A DNA stretch of 64,000 nt from Mycobacterium branderi (GTDB lineage Bacteria > Actinomycetota > Actinomycetes > Mycobacteriales > Mycobacteriaceae). The notes under the pieces are model-generated. The model worked only from the letters and a program-made list of their open reading frames with translations, was not told where the DNA came from and made no database searches. The stretch is from positions 2,356,001-2,420,000 of the forward strand of contig NZ_AP022606.1 in NCBI RefSeq assembly GCF_010728725.1, read 5' to 3'. Position numbers and translations under genes: made by a program. Shown here one piece after another: positions 1-10,691 of this stretch. Within the stretch, counting starts at the first letter, position 1; each line of letters opens with the position of its first letter.

Positions 1-1765
1 GCAGTCCCAGGTGGTCAGCCGCGGCCACCGCCTGGGCCAGCAAGGCCGGGTCCTCGCAGCGGACGAACGAGGTGGCCATGCCGATCCGCAGCTGCCCGTG
101 CCGACGGGCCACGTCGTCGATGAGGTAGCTAAGCGATTGCGGCACCGGCGTTTTGGAGTGCTTCTCGAACAGCGCGCGGATACTGTCGGCGGTTTTCCCG
201 ATGTCGAGCGCATGCCGGATCGAGGCTTCGCTGATCCGGTACACCATTGCCGCGCCGGCCGACTCGACGGTGGCGACCGCGGCGAGGTCGTCGGCCAGAT
301 GGCGTTCCAGCGGCCCGGGCACCACCACGGTCAGGTCGGCCTGGACCAGGAAGTGGTCGATCGGCTCGGGCAGCGCCCGGTTCATCGTGTCGACGACGGA
401 GTCGTCGTGGTCCAGCAGCGCGCGCCCCGGTGTGCTGATTGCTCCGCGGCCGACCAGACCGAGGAAGTGCGCCTCGTCGAGCAGGTCGGCGACCGGCCCG
501 GGCTGCAGCCGTTTGCCCCACCGCGGCCGCCGCCACACCAGGGCAGCCGACGCCGACGTCTCGTCGACACCGGTACCGGCGGGCAGCTCGGCCAGCAGGC
601 CCAGCAACAGCCGACGATCCAGCGGCGCAGCCGTGGAATACACCGAATCTGACAGTGCGCCATAGGGTTTGGCGTCCGGACCACGGGTGCCGATCAGCCC
701 TGGGCGTCGCGGCAGGTCGAGCCAGGTCCTGGCCAACAGATGCCAGCGCTCTGCGGTGGACGCCTCCGCGTAACGGTCGGCGGCCACCGTCGGCGCCCAG
801 TAGGGCCCCTCGCCGTCCTCGGGTGGTGGTTCGGGCATGCCGACCGCGATCAGACCGGCCGCCGCTGCCAGTTCCAGGATCAGGCTCAGCCGGGCTTCGT
901 CGATGCCGGTGATCTTGGCCAGCCGCTTGACTTCGCGTACCCCGAGTCCGCCGCTTCTCAGCTCGGGAACCGGTGCAGCGCTAAGGGTTTCCAGCAGCAT
1001 GTCGAGTTCGCGCAGCAGGTCGATGACCGCTCCGGCGGCGGAGGCATCGACGTCGGCTTGGGTGGTGGCCGTGACGGCCGGATCGGGGGCGGCGAGCTGA
1101 GTCGGACCCGGGTCCTCGCCACGCAGCACGTGTCCGACCTGGCGCGGCAGGATCACCGTGTCGGCGTCGATGCGGCGCAGCAGACCCTTGGCCAGCAATC
1201 GGGGCACCGGGCGGTCCGGCGGGGCGCCCGGCGCGGCGTCGCGGGTGCGCCCCAGCGGCGACCCGTCCGACAGCTTGTCCAGCACGAGCAGTGCGTCGTC
1301 GTCGAGTTCGTCCAGCAGCTCGATGATCTGGTCGCGGGTGTGCGGCTCGTCTTCGAGGATCGCTTGCCCGGGATACCAGGGCAGTCCCGCACCGGCGTCG
1401 GCGGCCACCCGGACCTCGGTCTCACCCCACACCAGGGCGCGCTCCCTGAGGTCGTCGAGCGCACCCAGGACGTCGGCTTCGGCCGCGCGGTCGCCGATCA
1501 GCGCGACGAGCTTGGCGACCGGTACCGGCGCGGAGTCGGCGTGCAGCACCAGCAGCGCGTCGATGACCGCCAGCCGCAGGAAGTCCAGCTCGTCGGTGGC
1601 GGCCCGGATCGACTGGCGGGCCGCAGCGCGGGCAGCCAGCGCGGCGATGCTGCCGGGCGGCGGCTGGGCAAGATCCGGGCGCAGTTCCAGCAGGCGCACC
1701 AGCCGCTCGTCGGGCAGGTCGGCCAGCCAGGACCCCAGCGGGATGCTCGGGGTGTGTTCTGTCAT
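1..1765 (-). CDS. Rv0862c-like helicase-associated protein, N-terminal 588 residues (partial)
   Basis: The reading frame is open from an ATG at 1765 to the window edge with no stop, so the C-terminus lies outside. The protein starts [20 protein letters not shown], is acidic and leucine/alanine-rich, and matches the architecture I remember for Rv0862c (about 750 residues), which carries an XPB/Ssl2-type helicase C-terminal (Helicase_C_3) domain and precedes the XPB helicase gene ercc3 in M. tuberculosis. No Walker A motif is visible in the part seen, so it is probably not itself a helicase motor but a partner or DNA-binding relative. It is transcribed away from the moaC operon; about 70 bp separate the two starts. 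Confidence 0.8.
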   Translation of the reverse strand, partial: MTEHTPSIPLGSWLADLPDERLVRLLELRPDLAQPPPGSIAALAARAAARQSIRAATDELDFLRLAVIDALLVLHADSAPVPVAKLVALIGDRAAEADVLGALDDLRERALVWGETEVRVAADAGAGLPWYPGQAILEDEPHTRDQIIELLDELDDDALLVLDKLSDGSPLGRTRDAAPGAPPDRPVPRLLAKGLLRRIDADTVILPRQVGHVLRGEDPGPTQLAAPDPAVTATTQADVDASAAGAVIDLLRELDMLLETLSAAPVPELRSGGLGVREVKRLAKITGIDEARLSLILELAAAAGLIAVGMPEPPPEDGEGPYWAPTVAADRYAEASTAERWHLLARTWLDLPRRPGLIGTRGPDAKPYGALSDSVYSTAAPLDRRLLLGLLAELPAGTGVDETSASAALVWRRPRWGKRLQPGPVADLLDEAHFLGLVGRGAISTPGRALLDHDDSVVDTMNRALPEPIDHFLVQADLTVVVPGPLERHLADDLAAVATVESAGAAMVYRISEASIRHALDIGKTADSIRALFEKHSKTPVPQSLSYLIDDVARRHGQLRIGMATSFVRCEDPALLAQAVAAADHLGL

Positions 1766-1832
1766 TGCTGACCAGCGTAAAGCAGCCGCCCAATGTCCAC
1801 GCGCCGCAAGACGACCTGTCAGAATGGACCGC

Positions 1833-2024
1833 GTGGCTGACAATGCTGACAAGAAGACCAGGTACGTCGACCCCGGCTGGCCGACGAGCGACCCCGACGA
1901 CCACGCGGTGAGCGAACTGGCGACGGATCGCACGGGTGCGCTGTCCCCTTTTGGTGACCTGGTGTTCCCGCTGCCGTCCGACGAGCTGCCCTACGTACAC
2001 CCGGTCACCGTCGTCAACCGGTAG
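1833..2024 (+). CDS. small conserved hypothetical protein (Rv0863-like)
   Basis: A 63-residue acidic protein ([20 protein letters not shown]...) ending VHPVTVVNR. Its stop codon is directly followed by the moaC ATG, so it is the first gene of the moaC-mog-moaE operon. The GTG at 1833 is chosen because the protein then begins MADNADKK; an in-frame ATG at 1824 would add MDR. There is no membrane segment or recognisable domain. Position matches Rv0863 of M. tuberculosis. Function unknown. Confidence 0.65.
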   Translation: MADNADKKTRYVDPGWPTSDPDDHAVSELATDRTGALSPFGDLVFPLPSDELPYVHPVTVVNR

Positions 2025-2507
2025 ATGTCCGGCTCCCCGTCTTCTCGGCTGTCGCATATCGACGAGGGCGGAGCCGCGCACATGGTCGACGTCACCGACA
2101 AGGGAGCCACCAAGCGCACTGCCGTCGCGGCCGGCACGTTCCACACGTCGGCGGAGGTGGTGTCGCTGGTCTCGGCTGGCGGACTGCCCAAGGGCGACGC
2201 GCTGGCCACCGCGCGGGTGGCGGGCATTCTCGCCGCCAAGCGCACCAGCGACCTGATCCCGCTATGCCACCAGCTGGCGCTCACCGGCGTCGACGTCGAC
2301 TTCACCGTCGGCGAGTCCGCCATCGACATCACCGCGACGGTGCGCAGCACCGATCGCACCGGGGTGGAGATGGAGGCGCTGACCGCCGTCAGCGTGGCCG
2401 GCCTGACTCTCTACGACATGGTCAAGGCGGTGGATCCGGCCGCCCGCATCGACGACATCCGGGTGCTGCGCAAAGACGGCGGCAAGACCGGAACCTGGAC
2501 GCGGTGA
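2025..2507 (+). CDS. moaC: cyclic pyranopterin monophosphate synthase MoaC
   Basis: MoaC converts the product of MoaA into cyclic pyranopterin monophosphate, the first stable intermediate of molybdenum cofactor synthesis. The 160-residue protein has the family landmarks: [16 protein letters not shown] (active-site region), [19 protein letters not shown], and [10 protein letters not shown] short N-terminal extension precedes [18 protein letters not shown], the usual core start. It begins immediately after the stop of the preceding small gene and its TGA overlaps the mog ATG (TGATG at 2505-2509), implying translational coupling. Corresponds to moaC2 (Rv0864). Confidence 0.95.
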   Translation: MSGSPSSRLSHIDEGGAAHMVDVTDKGATKRTAVAAGTFHTSAEVVSLVSAGGLPKGDALATARVAGILAAKRTSDLIPLCHQLALTGVDVDFTVGESAIDITATVRSTDRTGVEMEALTAVSVAGLTLYDMVKAVDPAARIDDIRVLRKDGGKTGTWTR

Positions 2508-2986
2508 TGGCCGGGCGATCCGCGCGCATCATCATTGCCTCGACTCGGGCGTCCGCCGGTGTGTACGAGGATCGCTGCGGGCCGATCATCGCCGAATGGC
2601 TTGAGCTGCGCGGCTTTTCGCCCGTTAAGCCGGTGGTGGTGCCCGACGGCGACGCGGTCGGTGCGGCGTTGCGCGAGGCTGTCGGTGACGGCGTGGACGT
2701 TGTCATCACCTCCGGCGGCACCGGGATCTCACCCAGCGACGACACCCCGGCCCAGACGGCCGCGGTACTCGACTACGAGATCCCCGGGCTGGCCGACGCC
2801 ATCCGCCGTTCGGGGCTGCCGAAGGTGCCGACGTCGGTGCTGTCCCGCGGCGTGTGCGGGGTGGCCGGACGCACCCTGGTGGTCAACCTGCCGGGGTCGA
2901 GCGGCGGCGTGCGCGACGGCCTCGGGGTGCTCGCCGACGTGCTGGACCACGCGCTGGACCAACTGGCGGGCGGGGACCACGGATGA
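2507..2986 (+). CDS. mog: molybdopterin adenylyltransferase-like protein (MogA/MoaB family)
   Basis: A 159-residue MogA/MoaB-fold protein that would adenylate molybdopterin before metal insertion. Visible motifs are the [16 protein letters not shown] phosphate-binding loop (about residues 68-83) and [15 protein letters not shown] near the C-terminus, both typical of the family. The ATG overlaps the moaC stop and its own stop overlaps the moaE ATG (ATGA at 2983-2986), so the three genes form one coupled unit. Corresponds to Rv0865. Confidence 0.93.
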   Translation: MAGRSARIIIASTRASAGVYEDRCGPIIAEWLELRGFSPVKPVVVPDGDAVGAALREAVGDGVDVVITSGGTGISPSDDTPAQTAAVLDYEIPGLADAIRRSGLPKVPTSVLSRGVCGVAGRTLVVNLPGSSGGVRDGLGVLADVLDHALDQLAGGDHG

Positions 2987-3408
2987 CTCTGGTGTTGCGC
3001 GCCGCGCTGACCGAGCAGCCGATTGTGCTGGCCGAGCACGAAGAACTGGTGAGCCATGAGGCTGCGGGTGCGATCGTGGGGTTCGTCGGGATGATCCGCA
3101 ACCACGACGGTCAGCGGCCCGTACTGCGGCTGGAGTATTCCGCGCACCCGTCGGCCGAACAGGTGATGGTCGACGTGTTGGCCGAGGTCGCCGAGCAGTC
3201 GAGCGGCGTGCGGGCCATTGCCGCCAGCCACCGCATCGGCGTCCTGCAGATCGGTGAGGCGGCGCTGGTGGCCGCCGTCGCCGCCGACCATCGCCGCGCC
3301 GCGTTCGAGACCTGTGCGCATCTGGTGGACACCATCAAGGCGCGGCTACCGGTGTGGAAGCACCAGTTCTTCGCCGATGGAACCGACGAGTGGGTGGGTT
3401 CGGCCTGA
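2983..3408 (+). CDS. moaE: molybdopterin synthase catalytic subunit MoaE
   Basis: MoaE pairs with the thiocarboxylated C-terminus of MoaD to put the two dithiolene sulfurs into molybdopterin. The 141-residue sequence has the family core [24 protein letters not shown], the [25 protein letters not shown] stretch, and the lysine-bearing catalytic segment [15 protein letters not shown] near the C-terminus. It is the last gene of the moaC-mog-moaE block; the partner moaD lies 1.4 kb away beyond rpfA on the other strand. Corresponds to moaE2 (Rv0866). Confidence 0.95.
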   Translation: MTLVLRAALTEQPIVLAEHEELVSHEAAGAIVGFVGMIRNHDGQRPVLRLEYSAHPSAEQVMVDVLAEVAEQSSGVRAIAASHRIGVLQIGEAALVAAVAADHRRAAFETCAHLVDTIKARLPVWKHQFFADGTDEWVGSA

Positions 3409-3411
3409 CCG

Positions 3412-4660
<1,249 letters not shown>

Positions 4661-4843
4661 AAGCCCGCGGAGAACGGTAGCGGGTCGTGGCGCTCGATGC
4701 ACGTCTGCGCGAATGCCGCGTTTCCGAGCGCGATGCCCGGCTAAAATGCCAGGAAAGCGTTCGATTTGCGCAGGTCAGACCCCGTCGCAACCGGGTCGTT
4801 GCCGTGCTGTGATCAATCCGTTATGTGACGCAAATCACGTGCG

Positions 4844-5122
4844 TCAGCCACCGGCGAAGGGCGGGAGAACGTCGATCGTCTGGCCCGCGCGGACAACGGC
4901 GGACTCGTCGCGGACGGCGACACCGTCGCACAGATATGAGCATCGCTTCAGGACGGTCGCAAGCCGCTCGTTGTGTTCGGCGAGGGCTTCGACCAGCTGG
5001 GCGACTGTGGTGCCGGGCCGCAGCGTGGCGGTCTCGGTTTCGGTGCCGGCCGCCGCCCGCGCCGCCGCGAAATAGCGGACCGTGACCTGGATTCCCGTCA
5101 GCTCGTCGGGCACTTGGGTCAT
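4844..5122 (-). CDS. moaD: molybdopterin synthase sulfur-carrier subunit MoaD
   Basis: A 92-residue ubiquitin-fold protein ending in the Gly-Gly pair (PPFAGG) that becomes a thiocarboxylate and donates sulfur in molybdopterin synthase. The motifs [12 protein letters not shown] and the hydrophobic TIDVLPPFAGG end are typical of MoaD. It starts 3 bp after the moaA stop, so moaA-moaD form an operon with the YccF gene in front. Corresponds to moaD2 (Rv0868c). Confidence 0.93.
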   Translation of the reverse strand: MTQVPDELTGIQVTVRYFAAARAAAGTETETATLRPGTTVAQLVEALAEHNERLATVLKRCSYLCDGVAVRDESAVVRAGQTIDVLPPFAGG

Positions 5123-5125
5123 GGG

Positions 5126-6208
5126 TCAGCCGCCGATCGCGCTCATCGGCCGGGCCGGCTGGATGAAGCCGGGGTCGTTGATGCCGTGCCCGGCCGGCTT
5201 GCCCCACATTGCGGTACGCCACGCGGCTTCGATGGCGTCGTCGTCGGCGCCGGTGCGCAGCAGCCCGCGCAGGTCGGTCTCCTCGGTGGCGAACAGGCAG
5301 CTGCGGATCTGGCCGTCGGCGGTCAGCCGGGTGCGGTCACAGTCCGCGCAGAACGGGTGCGACACCGAGGCGATGATCCCGACCTTGCCCGACGGTCCGC
5401 CCGGGCCGGTGTCGACCAGCCAGAGTTCGGCCGGCGCCGAACCGCGGGGCGCGGGGTCGGGGCGCAGGCGGAAGTGCGGTCGCAGCGCGGCCATCACATC
5501 GTCGGCGCTCAACGAGGCGCCCCGGCGCCATTGATGTCCGGCATCCAGCGGCATCTGTTCGATCACCCGTAATTGGTAGCCATGTTCGAGGCAGAACCGC
5601 AGCAGCTCGACGACGTCCTGGCGGCCGGTCGCCGGGTCGAGCACCGCGTTCACCTTGACCGGTTCGAAGCCGGCCGCCTTGGCCGCGGCGAGGCCGGCCA
5701 GCACGTCGGAGAGCCGATCGCGGCGGGTGATCGCCGCGAAGTGGTCGCGGTCGACGGTGTCCAGCGACACGTTGACCCGGTCCAGACCAGCCTGCGCGAG
5801 GGCGGCCGCCCGCCGCTCCAGGCCGAGGCCGTTGGTGGTCAGCGAGATCTCCGGGCGGGGGCGCAATGCGGCGGCCGCAGCTACCACGTCTTCCAGGTGG
5901 CGGGCCAACAATGGTTCACCGCCGGTGAACCGCACATTGGTGATGCCGAGCCGCGTCACCGCGATGCCCAGCAGCCGGGCCAGTTCGTCGGGCCGGAGCA
6001 GCTCCTCGCCGGGTAGCCAGTCGAGCCCTTCGGCCGGCATGCAGTAGGTGCAGCGCAGGTTGCAGCGGTCGGTCAGTGACACCCGCAAGTCGGTGGCGAC
6101 CCGACCGTACGTGTCGACCAGCGGACCGGTGGCGGGCGCCGGCCCGTGGCTGCCCGGGTCGTCTGCGGGGCGGCGTACTGTCGGCACGCCGAGCGCGATC
6201 ACCGTCAT
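5126..6208 (-). CDS. moaA: GTP 3',8-cyclase MoaA (radical SAM)
   Basis: MoaA uses S-adenosylmethionine to rearrange GTP in the first step of molybdenum cofactor synthesis. The 360-residue protein has the N-terminal radical-SAM triad Cys49-x3-Cys53-x2-Cys56 (DRCNLRCTYC), the FTGGEPLL motif, the second cluster at Cys287, Cys290 and Cys304 (FCADCDRTRL...RSCLF), and the functionally important C-terminal Gly-Gly. The ATG at 6208 is chosen because it overlaps the stop of the preceding YccF gene (ATGA) and lies just upstream of the conserved core; the frame is open much further upstream but without similarity. Corresponds to moaA2 (Rv0869c). Confidence 0.95.
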   Translation of the reverse strand: MTVIALGVPTVRRPADDPGSHGPAPATGPLVDTYGRVATDLRVSLTDRCNLRCTYCMPAEGLDWLPGEELLRPDELARLLGIAVTRLGITNVRFTGGEPLLARHLEDVVAAAAALRPRPEISLTTNGLGLERRAAALAQAGLDRVNVSLDTVDRDHFAAITRRDRLSDVLAGLAAAKAAGFEPVKVNAVLDPATGRQDVVELLRFCLEHGYQLRVIEQMPLDAGHQWRRGASLSADDVMAALRPHFRLRPDPAPRGSAPAELWLVDTGPGGPSGKVGIIASVSHPFCADCDRTRLTADGQIRSCLFATEETDLRGLLRTGADDDAIEAAWRTAMWGKPAGHGINDPGFIQPARPMSAIGG

Positions 6209-6600
6209 GACAGCACCGATTCCGGACGGCTCACCGGAACGATCTCCTTGCCCAGCGGCACCAGCGACACCGGGATCAGCTTGAGATTGGCCAACGCCAG
6301 CGGGATGCCGATGATCGTCACCGCCATTGCGATGGCGCTGGCCAAATGCCCGATCGCGAGCCAGATGCCGAACAACAGCACCCAGATCACGTTGCCGATC
6401 AGCGCGCCGGTCCCGGCGCCCGGCTTCTCGACGATCGTGCGCCCGAACGGCCACAGCGTGTACGACGCGATGCGCAGTGCCGCGAAGCCGAAGGGAATGG
6501 TGACGATCAGCAGGAAGCAGACAAGCGCCGCCAGCAGATAGCCGACGGCCAACCAGAGGCCGCCGAAGATCAGCCAGATGACGTTCAGGATCAGGCGCAT
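6205..6600 (-). CDS. YccF family membrane protein (DUF307)
   Basis: A 131-residue inner-membrane protein made of two related halves: NVIWLIFGGLWLAVGYL near residue 3 and NVIWVLLFGIWLAIGHL near residue 70, each followed by a second hydrophobic segment, the hallmark of the YccF/DUF307 family. The ATG at 6600 has a strong GGAGGAA ribosome-binding site. The stop overlaps the moaA ATG, so it is the first gene of the yccF-moaA-moaD unit. Function of the family is unknown. Corresponds to Rv0870c. Confidence 0.88.
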   Translation of the reverse strand: MRLILNVIWLIFGGLWLAVGYLLAALVCFLLIVTIPFGFAALRIASYTLWPFGRTIVEKPGAGTGALIGNVIWVLLFGIWLAIGHLASAIAMAVTIIGIPLALANLKLIPVSLVPLGKEIVPVSRPESVLS

Positions 6601-6646
6601 TTCTTCCTCCAGCGGTATTGCCAGGGTACCGGCCAATCAGGGGTGA

Positions 6647-7156
<510 letters not shown>

Positions 7157-7211
7157 GCGTTTGGCGACGGCCATTCCGCCAAAGCGCGTGTAGAGAACTG
7201 CGCCACGGGCA

Positions 7212-7240
7212 ACACTAGTTACTGGCGAGTAAACTAGTGT
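7212..7240. promoter_or_regulatory. nested inverted repeats before fadE10 (candidate TetR-type operator)
   Basis: Outer arms ACACTAGTT (7212-7220) and AACTAGTGT (7232-7240) are perfect reverse complements. Inside them TTACTGGCGAGTAA (7219-7232) is a second dyad, TTACT-N4-AGTAA. The element ends 21 bp before the fadE10 ATG, in the right place to cover its promoter. Dyads of this type are usual targets of TetR-family repressors of acyl-CoA metabolism; the actual regulator cannot be told from the sequence. Confidence 0.55.
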
Positions 7241-7261
7241 CGCAAGACCAGGGAGTGTCCG

Positions 7262-9199
7262 ATGGCGCAGCAAGTACAGGTCACCGAGGAGCAGGCGAGA
7301 GCCGTAGCCGAAGAGTCACGCGAAAGCGGTTGGGATAAGCCATCTTTCGCCAAGGAACTCTTCCTGGGCCGCTTCCCGTTGGAGCTCATCCATCCGTTTC
7401 CCCGCCCGTCCGACGAGGAGGCCGCCCGCACCGAGGCGTTCCTGGCCAAGCTGCGGGAGTTTCTCGGCACGCTCGACGGTGCCGTCGTCGAGCGCGATGC
7501 CCAGATTCCCGACGAGTACGTCAAGGGCCTGGCCGACCTCGGCTGTTTCGGCATGAAGATTCCCGCCGAGTACGGCGGTTTGGGCATGTCGCAGGTCGCC
7601 TACAACCGGGCGTTGATGATGGCGTCGTCGGTGCATCCGAGCTTCGGTGCACTGCTGAGCGCACATCAGTCGATCGGGGTGCCCGAACCGCTCAAACTGG
7701 CCGGGACCGAAGAACAGAAGCGGAAGTTCTTGCCGCGCTGTGCCGCCGGGGGAATATCGGCGTTCCTGCTCACCGAACCCGACGTCGGTTCCGACCCGGC
7801 GCGGCTGGCCTCGACCGCGACGCCGATCGACGATGGCGCGGCGTACGAACTGGAGGGGGTCAAGCTGTGGACCACCAACGGCGTCGTCGCCGATCTGCTG
7901 GTGGTGATGGCCCGGGTACCCAAGAGTGAAGGCCACCGCGGTGGCATCAGCGCGTTCGTCGTCGAGGCCGACTCCCCCGGCATCACCGTCGAACGGCGCA
8001 ACAAGTTCATGGGATTGCGCGGGATCGAAAACGGCTTGACCCGGCTGCACAAAGTCCGGGTTCCGCGCGAAAACCTGATCGGGCGGGAGGGCGACGGTCT
8101 GAAGATCGCGCTGACGACGCTGAACGCCGGCCGGTTGTCGATTCCGGCGATGGCCGCCGGTGCCGCCAAGTGGTGTTTGAAGATCGCGCGGGAGTGGTCG
8201 TGTGAACGGGTGCAATGGGGCAAGCCGGTCGGCGAGCACGCGGCGGTGGCCAACAAGATCTCGTTTATCGCCGCCACCACGTATGCGCTGGAGGCGGTGC
8301 TGGAACTGTCCGGCCAGATGGCCGACGAGGGCCGCAACGACATCCGCATCGAGGCCGCGCTGGCCAAGCTCTGGTCCAGCGAGATGGCCTGCGTGATCGC
8401 CGACGAGCTGGTGCAGATCCGCGGCGGTCGCGGCTACGAGAGCGCCGAGTCGCTGGCCGCGCGTGGTGAACGCGCAGTGCCGGTGGAACAGATCGTGCGC
8501 GACCTTCGGATCAACCGGATCTTCGAAGGCTCCAGCGAGATCATGCGGCTGCTGATCGCCCGGGAGGCGGTGGACGCGCACCTGACCGCCGCCGGCGATC
8601 TGGCCAACCCGAAGGCGGATATGCGGCAGAAGGCCAAGGCCGCCGCCGGCGCGAGCGGCTTCTACGCAAAGTGGTTGCCGCAGCTGGTTTTCGGCGAAGG
8701 TCAGCTACCCACCACATACCGCGACTTCGGCCGATTGGCAACGCATCTGCGCTTTGTCGAGCGCTCGTCACGCAAGCTGGCCCGCAACACCTTCTACGGG
8801 ATGGCCCGCTGGCAGGCCGCGCTGGAGCAAAAGCAGGGATTTTTGGGCCGCGTCGTGGACATCGGGGCCGAGCTGTTCGCCATGGCGGCAGTGTGCGTTC
8901 GTGCTGAGGCGCAACGGGTTTCGGACCGGGCCGAAGGCGAGCAGGCATACGAGTTGGCCGAGGCGTTCTGCCAGCAGGCCACGCTGCGGGTCGAGGCGTT
9001 GTTCCATGCGTTGTGGTCCAACACGGATGCCACCGACGTCGGGCTGTCCCGAAACGTGTTGGGAGGACGCTACACCTGGCTGGAGGAGGGGGTCCTCGAC
9101 CAGTCCGAGGGCACCGGGCCGTGGATCGCGCATTGGGAGCCGGGCCCGTCCACCGAGGAGAACCTGGCCCGGCGGTTCCTGACCGTATCGGAACCATGA
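7262..9199 (+). CDS. fadE10: acyl-CoA dehydrogenase FadE10
   Basis: A 645-residue FAD-dependent acyl-CoA dehydrogenase of the long (VLCAD-like) type. Visible family features: LADLGCFGMKIPAEYGGLGMS, the FLLTEPDVGSDPARLAS flavin/substrate segment, GLRGIENGLTRLHKVRVPRENLIG, and RIFEGSSEIMRLLIAREAVD. A C-terminal helical extension of about 170 residues follows the core. It would introduce the alpha-beta double bond of an acyl-CoA, but the physiological substrate is unknown. The stop overlaps the next gene's ATG (ATGA at 9196-9199). Corresponds to Rv0873. Confidence 0.92.
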   Translation: MAQQVQVTEEQARAVAEESRESGWDKPSFAKELFLGRFPLELIHPFPRPSDEEAARTEAFLAKLREFLGTLDGAVVERDAQIPDEYVKGLADLGCFGMKIPAEYGGLGMSQVAYNRALMMASSVHPSFGALLSAHQSIGVPEPLKLAGTEEQKRKFLPRCAAGGISAFLLTEPDVGSDPARLASTATPIDDGAAYELEGVKLWTTNGVVADLLVVMARVPKSEGHRGGISAFVVEADSPGITVERRNKFMGLRGIENGLTRLHKVRVPRENLIGREGDGLKIALTTLNAGRLSIPAMAAGAAKWCLKIAREWSCERVQWGKPVGEHAAVANKISFIAATTYALEAVLELSGQMADEGRNDIRIEAALAKLWSSEMACVIADELVQIRGGRGYESAESLAARGERAVPVEQIVRDLRINRIFEGSSEIMRLLIAREAVDAHLTAAGDLANPKADMRQKAKAAAGASGFYAKWLPQLVFGEGQLPTTYRDFGRLATHLRFVERSSRKLARNTFYGMARWQAALEQKQGFLGRVVDIGAELFAMAAVCVRAEAQRVSDRAEGEQAYELAEAFCQQATLRVEALFHALWSNTDATDVGLSRNVLGGRYTWLEEGVLDQSEGTGPWIAHWEPGPSTEENLARRFLTVSEP

Positions 9200-10203
9200 G
9201 TGCCGCCTACGTGGCCGAGTCGGGTGAGTTCACCCGCGACACCAACTACATCGCGACTCGCATCACCGCCGACGGGCGTGACGGGTATCCGGTCGAGCCA
9301 GGCCGGTACCGGCTGATCGTCGCCCGGGCCTGCCCGTGGGCCAATCGGGCGATCATCGTGCGGCGCCTGCTGGGCCTGGAAAAGGTTATCTCCATTGGTT
9401 TTTGCGGGCCCACCCACGACGAGCGGAGTTGGACTTTCGACCTGGATCCCGGCGGCGTCGACCCGGTGCTCAAGATTCCGCGGCTGCAGGACGCCTACTT
9501 CAAGCGCTTTCCCGACTATCCGAAGGGCATCACCGTCCCTGCGATCGTCGACGTGCCGACCGGCGCGGTGGTCACCAACGATTTCGCGCAGATCACGCTG
9601 GACTTCTCCACCGAATGGACGGCTTATCACCGCGACGGCGCGCCGCAGCTGTACCCGGAGCCGTTGCGCGCCGAGATCGACGAAGTGGCGCAACGGATTT
9701 ACACCGAGATCAACAACGGGGTATATCGGTGCGGGTTCGCCGGCTCACAGCAGGCCTACGACGCGGCCTACGACCGGTTGTTCGCCGCGCTGGACTGGGT
9801 GAGCGATCGACTGGCGCGACAGCGATACCTGGTGGGCGACACCATCACCGAAGCCGACGTGCGGCTGTTCACCACGCTGGCCCGGTTCGATCCGGTCTAT
9901 CACGGGCATTTCAAATGCAATAGGTCCAAGTTGTCCGAGATGCCCGTGCTGTGGGCGTATGCGCGTGACCTGTTCGGTACGCCGGGTTTCGGTGACACCG
10001 TCGACTTCGTCCAGATCAAGCAGCACTACTACATGGTGCACACCGACATCAATCCCACCCGCATCGTGCCGAAAGGCCCCGACCTGGCCAACTGGCTCAC
10101 CCCGCATGGCCGGGAAGACTTGGGTGGCAAGCCATTCGGCGACGGCACTCCACCCGGGCCGCCGCTCGAGGGCGAACAGGTACCCGCTGGCCACGGCGCC
10201 TAA
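9196..10203 (+). CDS. glutathionyl-hydroquinone reductase / ECM4-like thioredoxin-fold protein
   Basis: 335 residues with the Xi-class glutathione transferase layout: an N-terminal thioredoxin-like domain with the redox motif ARACPWANRAIIVRRLLGLE (about residues 48-67; canonical form CPWAHR), the DGPTHDERSW-type segment here as GPTHDERSWTF, and an all-helical C-terminal domain with YLVGDTITEADVRLFTTLARFDPVYHGHFKCN. Family members reduce glutathionyl-hydroquinones. Mycobacteria make mycothiol instead of glutathione, so the thiol used here is uncertain. Translationally coupled to fadE10. Convergent with the next gene, with the two stop codons sharing CTAA at 10200-10203. Confidence 0.85.
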   Translation: MSAAYVAESGEFTRDTNYIATRITADGRDGYPVEPGRYRLIVARACPWANRAIIVRRLLGLEKVISIGFCGPTHDERSWTFDLDPGGVDPVLKIPRLQDAYFKRFPDYPKGITVPAIVDVPTGAVVTNDFAQITLDFSTEWTAYHRDGAPQLYPEPLRAEIDEVAQRIYTEINNGVYRCGFAGSQQAYDAAYDRLFAALDWVSDRLARQRYLVGDTITEADVRLFTTLARFDPVYHGHFKCNRSKLSEMPVLWAYARDLFGTPGFGDTVDFVQIKQHYYMVHTDINPTRIVPKGPDLANWLTPHGREDLGGKPFGDGTPPGPPLEGEQVPAGHGA

Positions 10204-10691
10204 GTCCAGTTTGTTCGCACCGACCACTCGGCGTGTGGGACATCGCGCAGCTCGCCCGCGGGGTCGACCACCAGGGTCATCAACTGCACGACGATGCCGC
10301 TCAGCCGCCCGCGCTGCGGGTCGACGGTGGCGATGGTGACGGCCAGTCGGCTGCCCGGCCGGAAGACGGTGGTCGTGGTGTTAGCCGGGTCCTCGTAGAC
10401 CCGCAGCAGCCGCCACGGCGCCCGGCCGACCGCCGCCGGCACCGAAAGCTGCACGGGGTCACGGGAATTCACCGGCAGCTCGCCCTGGGCGTGTGGGGTT
10501 TTACAGTCGGTGAGGTCGAGCACGTTGCAGTACAGGTACGGCCCGACCCGGGTCAGGTGGCCGTGCGAATACGCGCTGATCTCGGGCAGCGACGGACCAT
10601 GCTCGCGCGCAAGCAGCCACGCGCCGGCACCGGCAGCCGCCGATGCTGCCAGCACCAAGGCCGCGAGCAGCACGACGACGGGGCGCTTCAC
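10200..10691 (-). CDS. DUF2771 family exported protein (Rv0875c-like)
   Basis: 163 residues with an N-terminal signal-anchor (residues 4-28, VVVLLAALVLAASAAAGAGAWLL) and an extracytoplasmic domain containing two cysteines (YLYCNVLDLTDC) likely to form a disulfide. The family is restricted to actinobacteria and has no known activity. Its ATG overlaps the stop of the upstream MFS gene (10688-10691), so they are co-translated. Confidence 0.8.
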   Translation of the reverse strand: MKRPVVVLLAALVLAASAAAGAGAWLLAREHGPSLPEISAYSHGHLTRVGPYLYCNVLDLTDCKTPHAQGELPVNSRDPVQLSVPAAVGRAPWRLLRVYEDPANTTTTVFRPGSRLAVTIATVDPQRGRLSGIVVQLMTLVVDPAGELRDVPHAEWSVRTNWT

